A stretch of DNA of 64,000 nt. It comes from Pseudomonas mosselii. GTDB taxonomy: Bacteria; Pseudomonadota; Gammaproteobacteria; Pseudomonadales; Pseudomonadaceae. Below are positions 26,271 to 37,464 of the stretch, piece by piece (within the stretch, counting starts at the first letter, position 1; every line of letters begins with the position of its first letter). A program made the translations under genes and the position numbers. Under the pieces are notes generated by a model. That model saw only the letters and a list, made by a program, of their open reading frames with translations, was not told where the DNA came from and made no database searches. Location of the stretch: the NCBI RefSeq assembly GCF_005796105.1, contig NZ_VAUO01000001.1, positions 1,048,740 through 1,112,739 on the forward strand, given 5' to 3'.

Positions 26271-28346
26271 TTGAACATTCAGAACACCATCACGCTGCTG
26301 GCCAGCCTGTGCCTGATGGCCGTCGTCGGCCTGCTCGCCGGGTTGTCGCTTGAACAACGGCGCAGTGACGCCCAGACCATCGCCGGCAGTGCCAGCGCCC
26401 TGTTGCGCGACGCCGCACGCGACAACCTGCAAGGCCAAGCGCAGGCCCAGGCGCTGCAACTGCGTCAGCGCTTCATCCAGAGCCGCGAGTTCGCCCAAGG
26501 TGTGGCGCGCCAACTGTTGCACTTGCGGGCCCAGGCCGGTAAGGATCTTGCGGCCTCGCGCGCCTTGCGCCAGACCCTGGTGCAGGTCCTGCGCGAGGCG
26601 ATCGACGAGCGCCCAGAACTGCTCGGCCTGTTCGTTGCCTTCGCACCCGATGCCCTGGATGGCCAGGATGCGGCGTTCGTTGGCCAGCCGGCCTTCGGTG
26701 CAAACGACAGCGGCCGCTTCACGCTGTACTGGCTACGCCCACAGGCCGGCCAGTTGCAAGCGGTATCAGGCGACGAGGCACTGCTGGGCAACGACACCCC
26801 AGGGCCTAGCGGCGCGCCAGCCAATGCGTTCTACACCTGCTCGCTGCACAGCGCCCGCGCTTGTGTACTGGAGCCGTACCTGGACGACTCCAGCGGTACA
26901 CCGACCCTGGTCACCAGCGTGACCGTGCCGCTGATCGTCGACGGCCAGGTCCTCGGCGTGCTGGGCCTAGACATCAGCCTTCAGGCCTTGCAGAACAACG
27001 CCCAGGCGGCCAGCGCCGGGCTGTACGACAGCCACGGCGCGCTGGCGATACTCAGCGCCAACGGCCTGGTCGCGGCCGACAGCGCCCTGCCGCAGCGGGT
27101 AGGCACGCTTGCCAACCGGCAAGCATCGCCCGACGCTGAGCAGCTTGACGTGCAAGTCCCGGTGCAACCGATCGACGATGCACAGCCCTGGAGCGTTCGG
27201 GTGTCGGTCCCGCGGCAGGTGCTCGAAGCGCCCGTGTTGAAGCTGCAGACGCACATGCAGGCGCAACAGTTCGAGAGCCTCGGTCGGGAGCTGGGGCTGG
27301 GCCTGCTGCTGGCGCTGGCAGGCATCGTCATGATGGGTTGGGCCGCGCGCCGCGTGACCCGCCCGATCCTCCACGTCGCCAGCCGGCTGCATGACATCGC
27401 CGAAGGCGATGGCGATCTGACCCGGCGTCTGGCCTACCCACGCCGGGATGAGCTGGGCCGCCTGAGCGATGCATTCGACCGTTTTCTTGATCGCTTGCAA
27501 CCGGTAATCGCGCAAGTACAACAGGCGGTGCACGACACCCACGACACGGCTGACCAGTCACAACGCATTGCGCGCCTGACCGACCAGGGCATGCAGCAGC
27601 AGGTGGTGGAAATCGAACAGATGGCCACCGCCGTGCAACAAATGTCAGCCAGCGCACACAGCGCCACCCACAGCGCCGCCCAGGCGGCGGATGCCGCACG
27701 CCACGCCGAGCAAGCCACCGGCAACGGGGTGCAGGTCTTGCAGCAGTCCACCCAAGGCATCGATGCGTTGGCGACCGACATGCACGCCGCGATGCAGCGC
27801 CTGCAAAGCCTAGCAAGCAGCAGCGAACAGATCGGCTCGGTGCTCGACGTCATCCTCGCGATTGCCCAGCAGACTAACCTGCTCGCCCTCAACGCGGCGA
27901 TCGAGGCCGCGCGGGCTGGCGATGCCGGGCGTGGCTTCGCGGTGGTGGCCGACGAGGTACGTGGGCTGGCCCAACGCACCCAGGTGTCGGTACACGAGAT
28001 TGGCGTGGTGATCGACAACCTGCGCCAAGGCACCCGTGACGTTACGGCCGCCATGCAGCACAGCAACGCGCAGGCGCAGAACAACGTCGAGCAGACGCGC
28101 CAGGCGCTACAGGTACTGGGAGACATCCGTCAGGCGGTGGGCGTGATCACCGACATGAACGTGCAGATCGCCTGCGCCGCCGAACAGCAAAGCAGCGTTG
28201 CCGAAGAGATCAACCGCAACGTCGAGGCTGTGCGCACGGTCGTCAACACGCTGTCGGAGCAGGCTGGCCAAGGCGCGGCCTTGAGCCATGCACTCAATGA
28301 CCTGGCACTGCGTCAGCAGGGGCTGATCCAGCGTTTCAAGGCTTGA
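26271..28346 (+). CDS. Methyl-accepting chemotaxis protein next to the hpa regulators
   Basis: 691 aa from a TTG start at 26271 with a strong AAGGGAG ribosome site. It has an N-terminal membrane segment (about 10-28), a large periplasmic Cache-like domain (30-330) and a second membrane segment (about 345-362). A HAMP domain (RRVTRPILHVASRLHDIAEG) follows, then a signalling domain with the tip [20 protein letters not shown]. Its 3' end faces the 3' end of hpaR with 28 bases between. The place at the edge of the 4-HPA cluster suggests an aromatic-acid or amine receptor, an inference from context only. Confidence 0.9.
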   Translation: MNIQNTITLLASLCLMAVVGLLAGLSLEQRRSDAQTIAGSASALLRDAARDNLQGQAQAQALQLRQRFIQSREFAQGVARQLLHLRAQAGKDLAASRALRQTLVQVLREAIDERPELLGLFVAFAPDALDGQDAAFVGQPAFGANDSGRFTLYWLRPQAGQLQAVSGDEALLGNDTPGPSGAPANAFYTCSLHSARACVLEPYLDDSSGTPTLVTSVTVPLIVDGQVLGVLGLDISLQALQNNAQAASAGLYDSHGALAILSANGLVAADSALPQRVGTLANRQASPDAEQLDVQVPVQPIDDAQPWSVRVSVPRQVLEAPVLKLQTHMQAQQFESLGRELGLGLLLALAGIVMMGWAARRVTRPILHVASRLHDIAEGDGDLTRRLAYPRRDELGRLSDAFDRFLDRLQPVIAQVQQAVHDTHDTADQSQRIARLTDQGMQQQVVEIEQMATAVQQMSASAHSATHSAAQAADAARHAEQATGNGVQVLQQSTQGIDALATDMHAAMQRLQSLASSSEQIGSVLDVILAIAQQTNLLALNAAIEAARAGDAGRGFAVVADEVRGLAQRTQVSVHEIGVVIDNLRQGTRDVTAAMQHSNAQAQNNVEQTRQALQVLGDIRQAVGVITDMNVQIACAAEQQSSVAEEINRNVEAVRTVVNTLSEQAGQGAALSHALNDLALRQQGLIQRFKA

Positions 28347-28374
28347 GCGGCGTATGCCCGCCGCCACCGCGACG

Positions 28375-28797
28375 CTAAGGCGCGATGCGTTTGAGTTCGT
28401 TCAGCAAACCCATCAGTTGCTGCAACTTCTCTTCACCGAACTGCGCCTGGATCTTCAGATAGTTGGCTTCCATGCCCTCGCGCATCGAGGCGAAACACGC
28501 ATGGCCGCGCTCGGTAAGGTCGACGAATACCCGTCGCTGATCCTCGCTGGCCTTACGTCGGCTCACCAGCCCGTCGCGCTCCAGGCGCGCGAGCACGCCG
28601 GTCATGCTCGGCTTGAGGATGCAGGCTTGGTGCGCCAACTGGTGGCTCTCCAGCTCCCCCTGCTGACTGAGGATACGGATCACCCGCCACTGCTGCTCGG
28701 TCAGCTCATGTGCATTGAGCAGCGGCCGGAAGAACGCCATGGCCGCTTCCCTGGCCTGCAACAGGCTCAAGGTCAGCGAAGGTTGGGTTTTGGTCAT
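28375..28797 (-). CDS. hpaR: HpaR, MarR-family repressor of 4-hydroxyphenylacetate catabolism (copy 1)
   Basis: 140 aa from the ATG at 28797; upstream in-frame codons are rejected. It matches HpaR in length and motifs (LLQAREAAMAFFRPLLNAHEL, EQQWRVIRILSQQGELE, HQACILKPSMTGVLARLERDGLV). HpaR represses the homoprotocatechuate operon and is released by pathway intermediates. A second copy, about 70% identical by eye, is at 40651-41073. It lies between a chemoreceptor and hpaA, on the same strand as hpaA. Confidence 0.9.
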   Translation of the reverse strand: MTKTQPSLTLSLLQAREAAMAFFRPLLNAHELTEQQWRVIRILSQQGELESHQLAHQACILKPSMTGVLARLERDGLVSRRKASEDQRRVFVDLTERGHACFASMREGMEANYLKIQAQFGEEKLQQLMGLLNELKRIAP

Positions 28798-28872
28798 GGA
28801 AACGCCTGTGCGGTCTGTGCAGTGGCCAAGATTAGGGCCATCGAGGCCGCAGGACAACCGCCAGCGCAGCCT

Positions 28873-28885
28873 ATGGAAAGTACAA
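28873..28885 (-). promoter_or_regulatory. 13-base motif shared with the hpaB/tetR region
   Basis: Reads TTGTACTTTCCAT on the minus strand, 76 bases upstream of the hpaR start. An identical 13-mer, also followed by one variable base and GG, lies at 39941-39953. A regulator common to both sites, for example HpaA or the TetR protein, could bind it. Confidence 0.4.
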
Positions 28886-28980
28886 GCTGTACCACGAAAA
28901 TCCCATTCAAGCCGGCACGCTCGGGGGCGAGGATCACGCTCAAACAACGACAACGCTTGCAGGTGCCTACCGTGGCCGAT

Positions 28981-29886
28981 TCACTGCAATCCCGACTGCC
29001 GCTGACGGTACTCGCCGGGGGTGAGTTTCGCGTAGCGGGTGAAGAACCGGCTGAAGTAAGCCGGGTCCTTGAAGCCCAGCCGATAGCAGATCTCGTTCAC
29101 CGAGCTGCCGGAAAACAACAGCAGTCGCCGCGCCTCCTGCATGACCCGCTCCAACACCAGTTGCTTGGACGGCAGGTCGGCGATACGCCGGCAGACATCG
29201 TTGAGCCGCGCCTCGGTCACACCGATATGCTCGGCGTAGCGCGCCAGCGGCCAGTGCGCCAGGTAGTGCGCCTCGATCAGTGCATTGAAGCGGTGGAAGA
29301 TCTTCAGGTCCTCGTGCCGCGCCGGGGTCGCCTCACGGGAGTTAGGGCACAGCCGCAGCAAGCTGATCATGATCAAGCGGGTCAACGATTGCAGCGCCGC
29401 CTCGCGTCCTGGATGCAGGCTGGCGAACTCCTCGCTGAGCGCCTCCAGCCAGCTTTCCAGACGCCGCGCTGGCGCCATGAACGCCGCAGGCAACTTGCCC
29501 AGCGCCACGCAGGCCGGACGCACCTGCACACCGGCCGGCAGCAGGCTGGCGTCGGCCTCGATCAGTTGCCACACCAGTTGCTGGCGCACAGTCAGCACAT
29601 GCCCATCGCTGTCAGGCTCGGTGACGAACGAATGGGGCACGGTCGGCGGAGTGAGAAAGAACATCGGCCCCGACTCGATGAACTGCTGGTCGTCCAGATA
29701 CACCCGCACCGTCCCAGACTTGACGTAATGCACCTGGAAAAAGCGGTCGTGCCGATGCACCGGCATGTTGCGACCGAAAAACCCGGCAAGGTTGCCCAGA
29801 CGGTCGTAGTGCACCTCGCTGTCGCTATAGCGCTGATCGTAGACCTGGCCGATGTTGATGTTCGGAATGGGATGCCGATCGTTCAT
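28981..29886 (-). CDS. hpaA: HpaA, AraC-family activator of 4-hydroxyphenylacetate hydroxylase
   Basis: 301 aa from the ATG at 29886 (MNDRHPIPNINIGQVYDQRY). The N-terminal cupin-like sensor (RNMPVHRHDRFFQVHYVKSG) and a C-terminal double helix-turn-helix (about 200-298; HWPLARYAEHIGVTEARLND, NEICYRLGFKDPAYFSRFF) are both intact. In E. coli, HpaA binds 4-HPA and activates hpaBC. It is divergent from hpaG1 across 161 bp that holds two HpaR-type sites. Its own target here is probably the hydroxylase genes at 37631-39811. Confidence 0.92.
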   Translation of the reverse strand: MNDRHPIPNINIGQVYDQRYSDSEVHYDRLGNLAGFFGRNMPVHRHDRFFQVHYVKSGTVRVYLDDQQFIESGPMFFLTPPTVPHSFVTEPDSDGHVLTVRQQLVWQLIEADASLLPAGVQVRPACVALGKLPAAFMAPARRLESWLEALSEEFASLHPGREAALQSLTRLIMISLLRLCPNSREATPARHEDLKIFHRFNALIEAHYLAHWPLARYAEHIGVTEARLNDVCRRIADLPSKQLVLERVMQEARRLLLFSGSSVNEICYRLGFKDPAYFSRFFTRYAKLTPGEYRQRQSGLQ

Positions 29887-29958
29887 TGCTGCCTGTCCAC
29901 TGTTCGCTTGACCCGGCCCATGGTGCATCTGCCACGGCAGATACCACAAGCGAGTCGC

Positions 29959-29987
29959 TTGACCATCGTTAACATATTAACTATAAC
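29959..29987 (+). promoter_or_regulatory. Sigma-70 promoter of the hpaG1 operon
   Basis: TTGACC (29959-29964) and TATAAC (29982-29987) with a 17-base spacer, an unusually good match for this GC-rich genome. The predicted start is about 29994. The spacer and the start region are each covered by a TTAAC dyad, so a bound repressor would block polymerase. Confidence 0.75.
29968..29981. promoter_or_regulatory. HpaR-type operator 1
   Basis: GTTAA-CATA-TTAAC, 5-base perfect arms, filling the spacer of the hpaG1 promoter. It lies exactly 20 bases (two helical turns) from operator 2. Confidence 0.6.
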
Positions 29988-30001
29988 ATTAACACATTAA
30001 C
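29988..30001. promoter_or_regulatory. HpaR-type operator 2
   Basis: ATTAACACATTAAC starts right after the -10 hexamer and spans the likely transcription start. It shares 12 of 14 bases with operator 1 and 13 of 14 with the site at 41130-41143 upstream of the second hpaR. Confidence 0.6.
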
Positions 30002-30047
30002 GAATTTGCCGGGCAGCCGAGCTGCCCACCACCGCCAGGAGAAAAGC

Positions 30048-30719
30048 ATGAGCCATGCGTTGCATGACGTTGCGAACGGCACCGTGTTCGGCGTAGCGCT
30101 GAACTACAACGGTCTGCTACAGCAGCGTCTGGCTGAGTTCGAACAGCCGCCGTACAAGCAGGCGCCGGTCAAGCCGGTACTGTTCATCAAGACCCCGAAC
30201 ACCCGCAACGCCCACGGTGCCGACGTGGTCCATCCGGCAGGCGAGCGACTGCAACCGGGCCCCGCGCTGGGCGTGGTGATCGGCAAGGATGCCAGCCGGG
30301 TCAGCGAGGCCGATGCTCTGGCCCACGTGGCCGGCTACACCATCGTCAACGAATACAGCCTGCCTGAGGACAGCTACTACCGCCCGGCCGTCAAGGCCAA
30401 GTGCCGTGACGGCTTTTGCGCCATCGGCCCGGAACTGGTGCCGGTGTCGGCCATCACCGACCCACACCAGCTGATCCTGACCCTCACCGTCAACGGTGTG
30501 GTGGTGCAGGAAAACACCACGGCCAACCTGGTACGAAGCATTCCCCAACTGATTGCCGAACTCAGCGAGTTCATGACCCTGCACGCCGGCGACGTCTTGA
30601 TCACCGGCACCCCGGAGGGGCGTGTCGATGTCAAACCAGGCGATCACGTCGAAGTGCAGATCACAGGCCTTGGCCGCCTGGCCAACACCATCGTCGCCGA
30701 GCCCGGAGAGCCCGCATGA
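30048..30719 (+). CDS. hpaG1: HpaG1: OPET decarboxylase/isomerase subunit
   Basis: 223 aa from the ATG at 30048, with AGGAG before it. Fumarylacetoacetase-like fold (VFGVALNYNGLL, PVLFIKTPNTRNAHG, VVIGKDASRVS, GTPEGRVDVKPGD). It decarboxylates 5-oxo-pent-3-ene-1,2,5-tricarboxylate in the homoprotocatechuate pathway. In E. coli HpaG is one fused protein of two such domains; here the halves are separate genes overlapping by 4 bases. It is the first gene of the hpaG1-I series. Confidence 0.92.
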   Translation: MSHALHDVANGTVFGVALNYNGLLQQRLAEFEQPPYKQAPVKPVLFIKTPNTRNAHGADVVHPAGERLQPGPALGVVIGKDASRVSEADALAHVAGYTIVNEYSLPEDSYYRPAVKAKCRDGFCAIGPELVPVSAITDPHQLILTLTVNGVVVQENTTANLVRSIPQLIAELSEFMTLHAGDVLITGTPEGRVDVKPGDHVEVQITGLGRLANTIVAEPGEPA

Positions 30720-31479
30720 AACACGCCCGTATCCGTTTCGAAGGTTGCGATCACGCCGTCACCGTCGAGCACGACAACCAGGTACGCCTGGCCGATGGCC
30801 GCCTGCTGGCCGACGGTCAGTTCCAGTGGCTGCCACCGGCCAACGGCAGCATGTTCGCCCTGGGCCTGAACTACGCCGACCACGCCCGTGAACTGGCGTT
30901 CGCGCCACCCACCGAGCCGCTGGCGTTCATCAAGTCGCCGGGCACCTACACCGGCCATGACCAGGTCACCTGGCGCCCGGACAACGTCAAGTACATGCAC
31001 TACGAGTGCGAGCTGGTTGCGGTCATCGGCAAGCCGGCCAAGAACGTCAAGCGCGAGCACGCCCTGGAGTATGTCGCCGGCTATACCGTGTGCAACGACT
31101 ACGCCATCCGCGACTACCTCGAAAACTACTACCGCCCCAACCTGCGCGTGAAGAACCGTGACGCCACCACCCCGGTCGGCCCGTGGATCGTCGATGCCGC
31201 CGATGTGCCGGATGTCAGCAACCTGAAGCTGCGCACCTGGATCAACGGTGAGCTGACGCAGGAAGGCACCACCGCGGACATGATCTTCGACATCCCGCAC
31301 CTGATCGAATACTTCTCCAGCTTCATGACCCTGCAACCGGGCGACATGATCGCCACCGGCACGCCGGAAGGCCTGGCCGACGTAGTGCCGGGCGATGAAG
31401 TGGTGGTGGAAGTGGAAGGTGTCGGTCGGCTGGTCAACCGGATCGTCAGCGAAGCTGATTTCTTCAAGAACAACAAGGC

Positions 31480-31483
<4 letters not shown>
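30716..31483 (+). CDS. hpaG2: HpaG2: OPET decarboxylase/isomerase, second subunit
   Basis: 255 aa from the ATG at 30716, overlapping the hpaG1 stop (ATGA). The FAH-family core is clear (FALGLNYADHARELAF, KSPGTYTGHDQ, YECELVAVIGKPAKNV, ATGTPEGLADVVPGDEV), including acidic metal ligands in the ECE motif. It corresponds to the C-terminal half of E. coli HpaG. With hpaG1 it converts the ring-cleavage product to 2-oxohept-3-ene-1,7-dioate. The stop overlaps the hpaE start. Confidence 0.93.
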
Positions 31484-32949
<1,466 letters not shown>

Positions 32950-32972
32950 CGCTATTTCGCCCGGGCGATAAG

Positions 32973-33048
32973 TCCTGTGGGGGCGGGTTTACCGGAGTGT
33001 CGGACCATCGCGCTGGCCTCTTCGCGGGTGAACCCGCTCCTGCAGGGA
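32973..33048. repeat. Inverted pair of P. putida-type REP sequences
   Basis: The left arm (32973-32994, CCTGTGGGGGCGGGTTTACC) faces a fuller right arm (33013-33048), whose reverse complement begins CCTGCAGGAGCGGGTTCACC and continues CGCGAAGAGGCC. Both carry the GCGGGTT core of putida REP elements. The left copy is shortened. It sits in the hpaE-hpaD gap and may stabilize or process the operon transcript. Confidence 0.75.
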
Positions 33049-33092
33049 CCTCGTCTGCGTTTTATAACAACATCCTTTGAACGGAGATTGCC

Positions 33093-34016
33093 ATGGGCAA
33101 AGTCGCTCTCGCTGCCAAGATCACCCACGTACCGTCCATGTACCTGTCCGAGCTGCCCGGCCCGCGCCAGGGCTTTCGCCAGGCCGCCATCGACGGGCAC
33201 CATGAGATCAGCCGCCGCTGCCGTGAGCTGGGCGTCGACACCATCGTGGTGTTCGATACCCACTGGCTGGTCAATGCCAACTACCACATTCTGTGCGGCG
33301 AGCATTTCGAGGGGGTCTACACCTCCAACGAGCTGCCGCACTTCATCAGCAACATGGCCTATGCCTTCCCCGGCAACAAGGAACTGGGGCTGATCCTGGG
33401 CGAGGCGTGTAACCGCTTCGACGTCGAGACCATGGCCCACCACGCCACCACCCTGGGCCCCGAGTACGGCACCTTGGTGCCGATGCGCTACATGAACCAG
33501 GACCAGCACTTCAAGGTGATCTCGGTTTCGGCGCTGTGCACCTCGCACTACCTGGCCGACAGCGCGCGCCTGGGCTGGGCGATGCGCAAAGCCGTGGAGG
33601 ATCACTACGACGGCACCGTGGCGTTCCTCGCCAGCGGCTCGCTGTCACACCGTTTCGCCCAGAACGGCCAAGCACCAGACTACGCCACCAAGATCTGGAG
33701 CCCGTTCCTGGAAACCCTCGACCAGCGCGTGGTGCAGATGTGGGAGAACGCCGAATGGGATGCGTTCTGCGGCATGCTCCCGGAGTACGCGGCCAAGGGC
33801 CACGGCGAGGGCTTCATGCACGATACCGCGATGCTGCTAGGCGTACTGGGCTGGTCGAAGTACGACGCCAAGGCCGAGGTGGTGACGCCCTATTTCGGCT
33901 CCTCCGGCACGGGGCAAATCAACGCCATCTTCCCCGTCACGCCCCAGGACGGCTCGGGCATTCCGCCCGCGCAGGCCGCCCACCCTGGGCAGGTGCTTTC
34001 CAGCAGCCGCCTGTGA
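33093..34016 (+). CDS. hpaD: HpaD: 3,4-dihydroxyphenylacetate 2,3-dioxygenase
   Basis: 307 aa, class III (LigB-type) extradiol dioxygenase related to E. coli HpaD. The N terminus (KVALAAKITHVPSMYLSELP) holds the first Fe-ligand His; VFDTHWLVN the second, and ELGLILGEACNRFDVETMAH and GSLSHRFAQ supply further conserved residues. It cleaves homoprotocatechuate to 5-carboxymethyl-2-hydroxymuconate semialdehyde in the cytoplasm. The gap after hpaE holds a REP pair. Confidence 0.94.
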   Translation: MGKVALAAKITHVPSMYLSELPGPRQGFRQAAIDGHHEISRRCRELGVDTIVVFDTHWLVNANYHILCGEHFEGVYTSNELPHFISNMAYAFPGNKELGLILGEACNRFDVETMAHHATTLGPEYGTLVPMRYMNQDQHFKVISVSALCTSHYLADSARLGWAMRKAVEDHYDGTVAFLASGSLSHRFAQNGQAPDYATKIWSPFLETLDQRVVQMWENAEWDAFCGMLPEYAAKGHGEGFMHDTAMLLGVLGWSKYDAKAEVVTPYFGSSGTGQINAIFPVTPQDGSGIPPAQAAHPGQVLSSSRL

Positions 34017-34072
34017 CCTTCCCGCCCGGCCAGTTTGACGCGGCCGGGCGCCATTGCAACGAGGAGTTCCCG

Positions 34073-34483
34073 ATGCCACACCTGGTCCTGCTCTACACCC
34101 CTGACCTGGAAACCGACGCCGACCTCCCCGGCCTGTGCCGGGCCCTGGCCGACAGCATGCTCGAACAACGCGACACCAGCGGCAAGGCGGTGTTTCCCAC
34201 AGGCGGCACCCGCGTGCTGGCCTACCCGGCCGCCCACTGCGCAGTGGCCGACGGCAAGGGCGACTACGGCTTCTTGTACGCCAACCTGCGCATGGCCAGC
34301 GGACGCAGCGCCGAGGTGCACCAGCAAGTCGGCGATCAGTTGCTACAAGTGCTCAAGCGCCACCTCGACCCGCTACTGCAACAACGCCCGATCGGCATCA
34401 CCGTGCAGATCGACGAAAGCAACCAACAGGTCTACGACGCCAAGCACAGCACCTTGCACCCGTTGTTCAACCGCCCGGCCTGA
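34073..34483 (+). CDS. hpaF: HpaF: 5-carboxymethyl-2-hydroxymuconate delta-isomerase
   Basis: 136 aa from the ATG at 34073, preceded by GAGGAG. The N-terminal MPHLVLLYTPDLE gives the Pro1 catalytic base after Met removal, as in the tautomerase superfamily. It isomerizes the HpaE product before decarboxylation by HpaG. Length matches E. coli HpaF, and it lies 56 bases after hpaD. Confidence 0.92.
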   Translation: MPHLVLLYTPDLETDADLPGLCRALADSMLEQRDTSGKAVFPTGGTRVLAYPAAHCAVADGKGDYGFLYANLRMASGRSAEVHQQVGDQLLQVLKRHLDPLLQQRPIGITVQIDESNQQVYDAKHSTLHPLFNRPA

Positions 34484-34505
34484 AACCGGGCAACCCTCGC
34501 CTCAT

Positions 34506-34525
34506 CACACAACAAGTACAAAAAA
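34506..34525 (+). promoter_or_regulatory. CA-rich Hfq/Crc-type motif in the hpaX ribosome site
   Basis: ACACAACAAGTACAAAAAA directly precedes the hpaX start codon, and no Shine-Dalgarno sequence is visible. Such AAYAAYAA-type stretches in translation initiation regions are bound by Hfq with Crc during catabolite repression. Confidence 0.6.
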
Positions 34526-34527
34526 TC

Positions 34528-35829
34528 ATGAGCACTCTGGAACATGCCGCGCCTGGCCAGGCCGAATTGGCCGACAGCATTCATCGCACGGTCACCTGGC
34601 GGCTGATGCCGCTGCTGCTGGTGTGCTATTTGTTCGCCCACCTCGACCGGATCAACATCGGCTTCGCCAAGACCCAGATGAGCCAGGACCTGCACTTGTC
34701 CGATACGGTCTACGGGCTGGGCGCCGGGTTGTTCTTCATCGCCTACGCGCTGTTCGGCGTACCCAGCAATCTGATGCTCGAACGCCTCGGTCCACGCCGC
34801 TGGATCGCCAGCCTGATGGTGGTCTGGGGCACGCTGTCGAGCGCCATGCTGCTGATTGACAGCAGCAGCGCCTTCTACCTGCTGCGCTTTGCCTTGGGCG
34901 CGGCGGAAGCCGGCTTTTTCCCCGGCATCCTGGTGTACCTCAATCGCTGGTATCCGGCGGGCCGTCGCGCACAGGTCACCGCGCTGTTCGCGATTGCCGT
35001 TCCGCTGGCCGGGGTGATCGGCGGGCCGTTGTCCGGCGCCATCCTGACCTTCCTGCACGACAGCGCCGGGCTGCGTGGCTGGCAATGGATGTTCCTGCTC
35101 GAAGGCGCGCCCGTAGTGCTGCTGGGCCTGGTGGTGCTGGCTGCACTGCCGGAGCGTTTCGAACAGGTGCAGTGGCTGGACGATCGCCAGAAAGCCGCGC
35201 TGCGGGCCCAGTTCGGCCAGGAGGAGCAACGCAAAAGCGTGACCTCCCTGGGCGGGATCGTGAGAAGCCCGGCGATCTGGCTGCTGGTGGCGGTGTACTG
35301 CGCCGTGATGCTGGCAGTCAACACCCTGGCCTTCTGGATGCCCAGCCTGATTCACGGCGCTGGCATCGGCAGCGATGCCAGCGTCGGCTTGCTCAGCGCA
35401 CTGCCGTACCTGGCCGGGTGCGTGTTCATGCTGGCCTGCGGACGCTCCTCGGACCGCCATCGCGAGCGCCGCTGGCACCTGTGCATCCCCTTGTTGATGG
35501 CCGCCACCGGCATCGCGGTTGCCGGCATCGCACCGCAGCAACCCTGGCCCGTGCTGGCAGGATTGGTACTGGCGGGCATGGGCGCAAGCACGGCCCTGCC
35601 GATGTTCTGGCAACTGCCGCCGGCCTTTCTGAATGACCGCACGCAAGCGGCGGGCATCGCCCTGATCAGTTCGCTGGGCAGCGTCGCGTCGTTCGCCGCG
35701 CCCTACTTCATCGGCTGGGTGCGCGATACCACCCAGAGCGCAAGCCTGGCGCTGTTCGCCCTGGCCGTATTCATCACCCTCGGTGGCCTGCTGGTGCTGC
35801 GCACCCGGGCCGCCCTCGTCAATCCCTGA
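34528..35829 (+). CDS. hpaX: HpaX: 4-hydroxyphenylacetate permease (MFS, anion:cation symporter type)
   Basis: 433 aa from the ATG at 34528; the longer in-frame reading overlaps hpaF and is rejected. It has 12 membrane segments and ACS-family motifs ([16 protein letters not shown] in segment 1, [31 protein letters not shown]). It imports 4-HPA and probably hydroxylated analogues by H+ symport. Its location between hpaF and hpaH matches other hpa clusters. A CA motif replaces a normal ribosome site, suggesting strong catabolite control. Confidence 0.92.
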   Translation: MSTLEHAAPGQAELADSIHRTVTWRLMPLLLVCYLFAHLDRINIGFAKTQMSQDLHLSDTVYGLGAGLFFIAYALFGVPSNLMLERLGPRRWIASLMVVWGTLSSAMLLIDSSSAFYLLRFALGAAEAGFFPGILVYLNRWYPAGRRAQVTALFAIAVPLAGVIGGPLSGAILTFLHDSAGLRGWQWMFLLEGAPVVLLGLVVLAALPERFEQVQWLDDRQKAALRAQFGQEEQRKSVTSLGGIVRSPAIWLLVAVYCAVMLAVNTLAFWMPSLIHGAGIGSDASVGLLSALPYLAGCVFMLACGRSSDRHRERRWHLCIPLLMAATGIAVAGIAPQQPWPVLAGLVLAGMGASTALPMFWQLPPAFLNDRTQAAGIALISSLGSVASFAAPYFIGWVRDTTQSASLALFALAVFITLGGLLVLRTRAALVNP

Positions 35830-35846
35830 ACTTTGAGACTTTGACC

Positions 35847-36650
35847 ATGCTTGATAACGCCTTCATACAGCAAGCGGCCGAGCGCCTCGACCAGGCCGAA
35901 CGCTCCCGCGAGCAAGTGCGCCAGTTCTCGCTGGACCACCCAAGCATCACCATCGAAGACGCCTACGCCATCCAGCGCGCCTGGGTCGCAAAGAAAATCG
36001 CCAACGGGCGCAAGCTGGTGGGCCACAAGATCGGCCTGACCTCGCGCGCCATGCAGGTGTCGTCGAACATCACCGAGCCCGACTACGGCGCACTGCTGGA
36101 CGACATGCTGTTCGAGGAAGGCAGCGACATCCCGTTCGAGCGTTTCATCGTGCCGCGTGTTGAAGTGGAGCTGGCGTTCATCCTTGGCAAGCCGCTCAAG
36201 GGCCCCAACGTCACCGTGTTCGATGTGCTGGACGCCACCGAATGGGTAATCCCGGCACTGGAGATCATCGATGCCCGTATCCAGCAGGTCGACCCGCAGA
36301 CCCAAGCCACCCGCAAGGTGTTCGACACCATCTCCGACAACGCCGCCAACGCCGGCGTGGTGATGGGTGGACATGCCGTGCGCCCAACCGAGATCGACCT
36401 GCGCAAAGTGCCGGCCGTGCTGTATCGCAACGGCGTGATCGAGGAGTCCGGGGTCAGCGCCGCCGTGCTCAACCACCCGGCCAAGGGCGTGGCGTGGCTG
36501 GCCAACAAGCTGGCGGCCTACGACGTCACCCTGCAACCGGGCCAGATCATCCTCGGCGGCTCGTTCACCCGGCCGGTCGCTGCGCGCCCTGGCGATACCT
36601 TCCATGTCGACTACGACCTGCTCGGCTCGATTGCCTGCCGTTTCGTCTGA
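35847..36650 (+). CDS. hpaH: HpaH: 2-oxohept-4-ene-1,7-dioate hydratase
   Basis: 267 aa from the ATG at 35847. Hydratase branch of the FAH superfamily ([47 protein letters not shown] with acidic Mg2+ ligands). It hydrates the diene dioate to 4-hydroxy-2-oxoheptane-1,7-dioate, the aldolase substrate. It follows hpaX by 17 bases and precedes hpaI by 10, an uninterrupted operon. Confidence 0.94.
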   Translation: MLDNAFIQQAAERLDQAERSREQVRQFSLDHPSITIEDAYAIQRAWVAKKIANGRKLVGHKIGLTSRAMQVSSNITEPDYGALLDDMLFEEGSDIPFERFIVPRVEVELAFILGKPLKGPNVTVFDVLDATEWVIPALEIIDARIQQVDPQTQATRKVFDTISDNAANAGVVMGGHAVRPTEIDLRKVPAVLYRNGVIEESGVSAAVLNHPAKGVAWLANKLAAYDVTLQPGQIILGGSFTRPVAARPGDTFHVDYDLLGSIACRFV

Positions 36651-36660
36651 GGAGCCGCAC

Positions 36661-37464
36661 ATGGACATGCCTATCAATCGTTTCAAACAACGCCTGCGCA
36701 GCGGCACCCCGCAGATCGGCCTGTGGCTGGGGCTGGCGGATGCTTACTGCGCCGAACTCGCCGCCAATGCTGGCTTCGACTGGCTGCTGATCGACGGCGA
36801 ACATGCACCCAACGACCTGCGCGGGATGCTCGCGCAGTTGCAGGCCGTGGCGCCCTATCCCAGCCAGCCGGTCATTCGCCCGGTGATCGGCGACACCGCG
36901 CTGATCAAGCAAGTGCTGGACATTGGCGCGCAGACGCTGCTAGTGCCGATGGTGGAAAGTGCCGAGCAGGCCCGTCAGCTGGTGCGCGCCATGCAGTACC
37001 CGCCCAAGGGAGTGCGCGGCGTGGGCAGCGCCCTGGCGCGTGCCTCGCGCTGGAATAGCATCCCCGGCTACCTCGACCAGGCCGACGAGCAAATGTGCCT
37101 GCTGGTGCAAATCGAGAACATGCAGGGTCTGGCCAACCTGGACGATATCGTCGCGGTCGAGGGCGTCGACGGCGTATTCATCGGCCCGGCCGACCTAAGT
37201 GCGGCCATGGGCCAACGTGGCAACCCCGGGCATCCCGAGGTGCAAGCGGCCATCGAGGATGCCATCGTGCGCATCGTCAAGGCCGGCAAGGCGGCCGGGA
37301 TCCTCAGCGCCGACGAGAAGCTGGCGCGGCGCTACATCGAGCTAGGTGCGGCGTTCGTGGCAGTCGGGGTGGATACCACCGTGCTGATGCGCGGGCTGCA
37401 AGGCCTGGTGGGCAAATTCAAGGATGCGCCCGCCAGTATCAACCCGGCAGGAGGCGTCTACTGA
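36661..37464 (+). CDS. hpaI: HpaI: 4-hydroxy-2-oxoheptane-1,7-dioate aldolase
   Basis: 267 aa from the ATG at 36661. Class II HpcH/HpaI aldolase: [12 protein letters not shown] (catalytic His), VQIENMQGL (metal Glu), [11 protein letters not shown] (metal Asp) and [13 protein letters not shown] are in place. It splits the product of HpaH into pyruvate and succinic semialdehyde. It is the last gene of the forward operon; a GC hairpin follows at 37580-37598. Confidence 0.95.
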   Translation: MDMPINRFKQRLRSGTPQIGLWLGLADAYCAELAANAGFDWLLIDGEHAPNDLRGMLAQLQAVAPYPSQPVIRPVIGDTALIKQVLDIGAQTLLVPMVESAEQARQLVRAMQYPPKGVRGVGSALARASRWNSIPGYLDQADEQMCLLVQIENMQGLANLDDIVAVEGVDGVFIGPADLSAAMGQRGNPGHPEVQAAIEDAIVRIVKAGKAAGILSADEKLARRYIELGAAFVAVGVDTTVLMRGLQGLVGKFKDAPASINPAGGVY

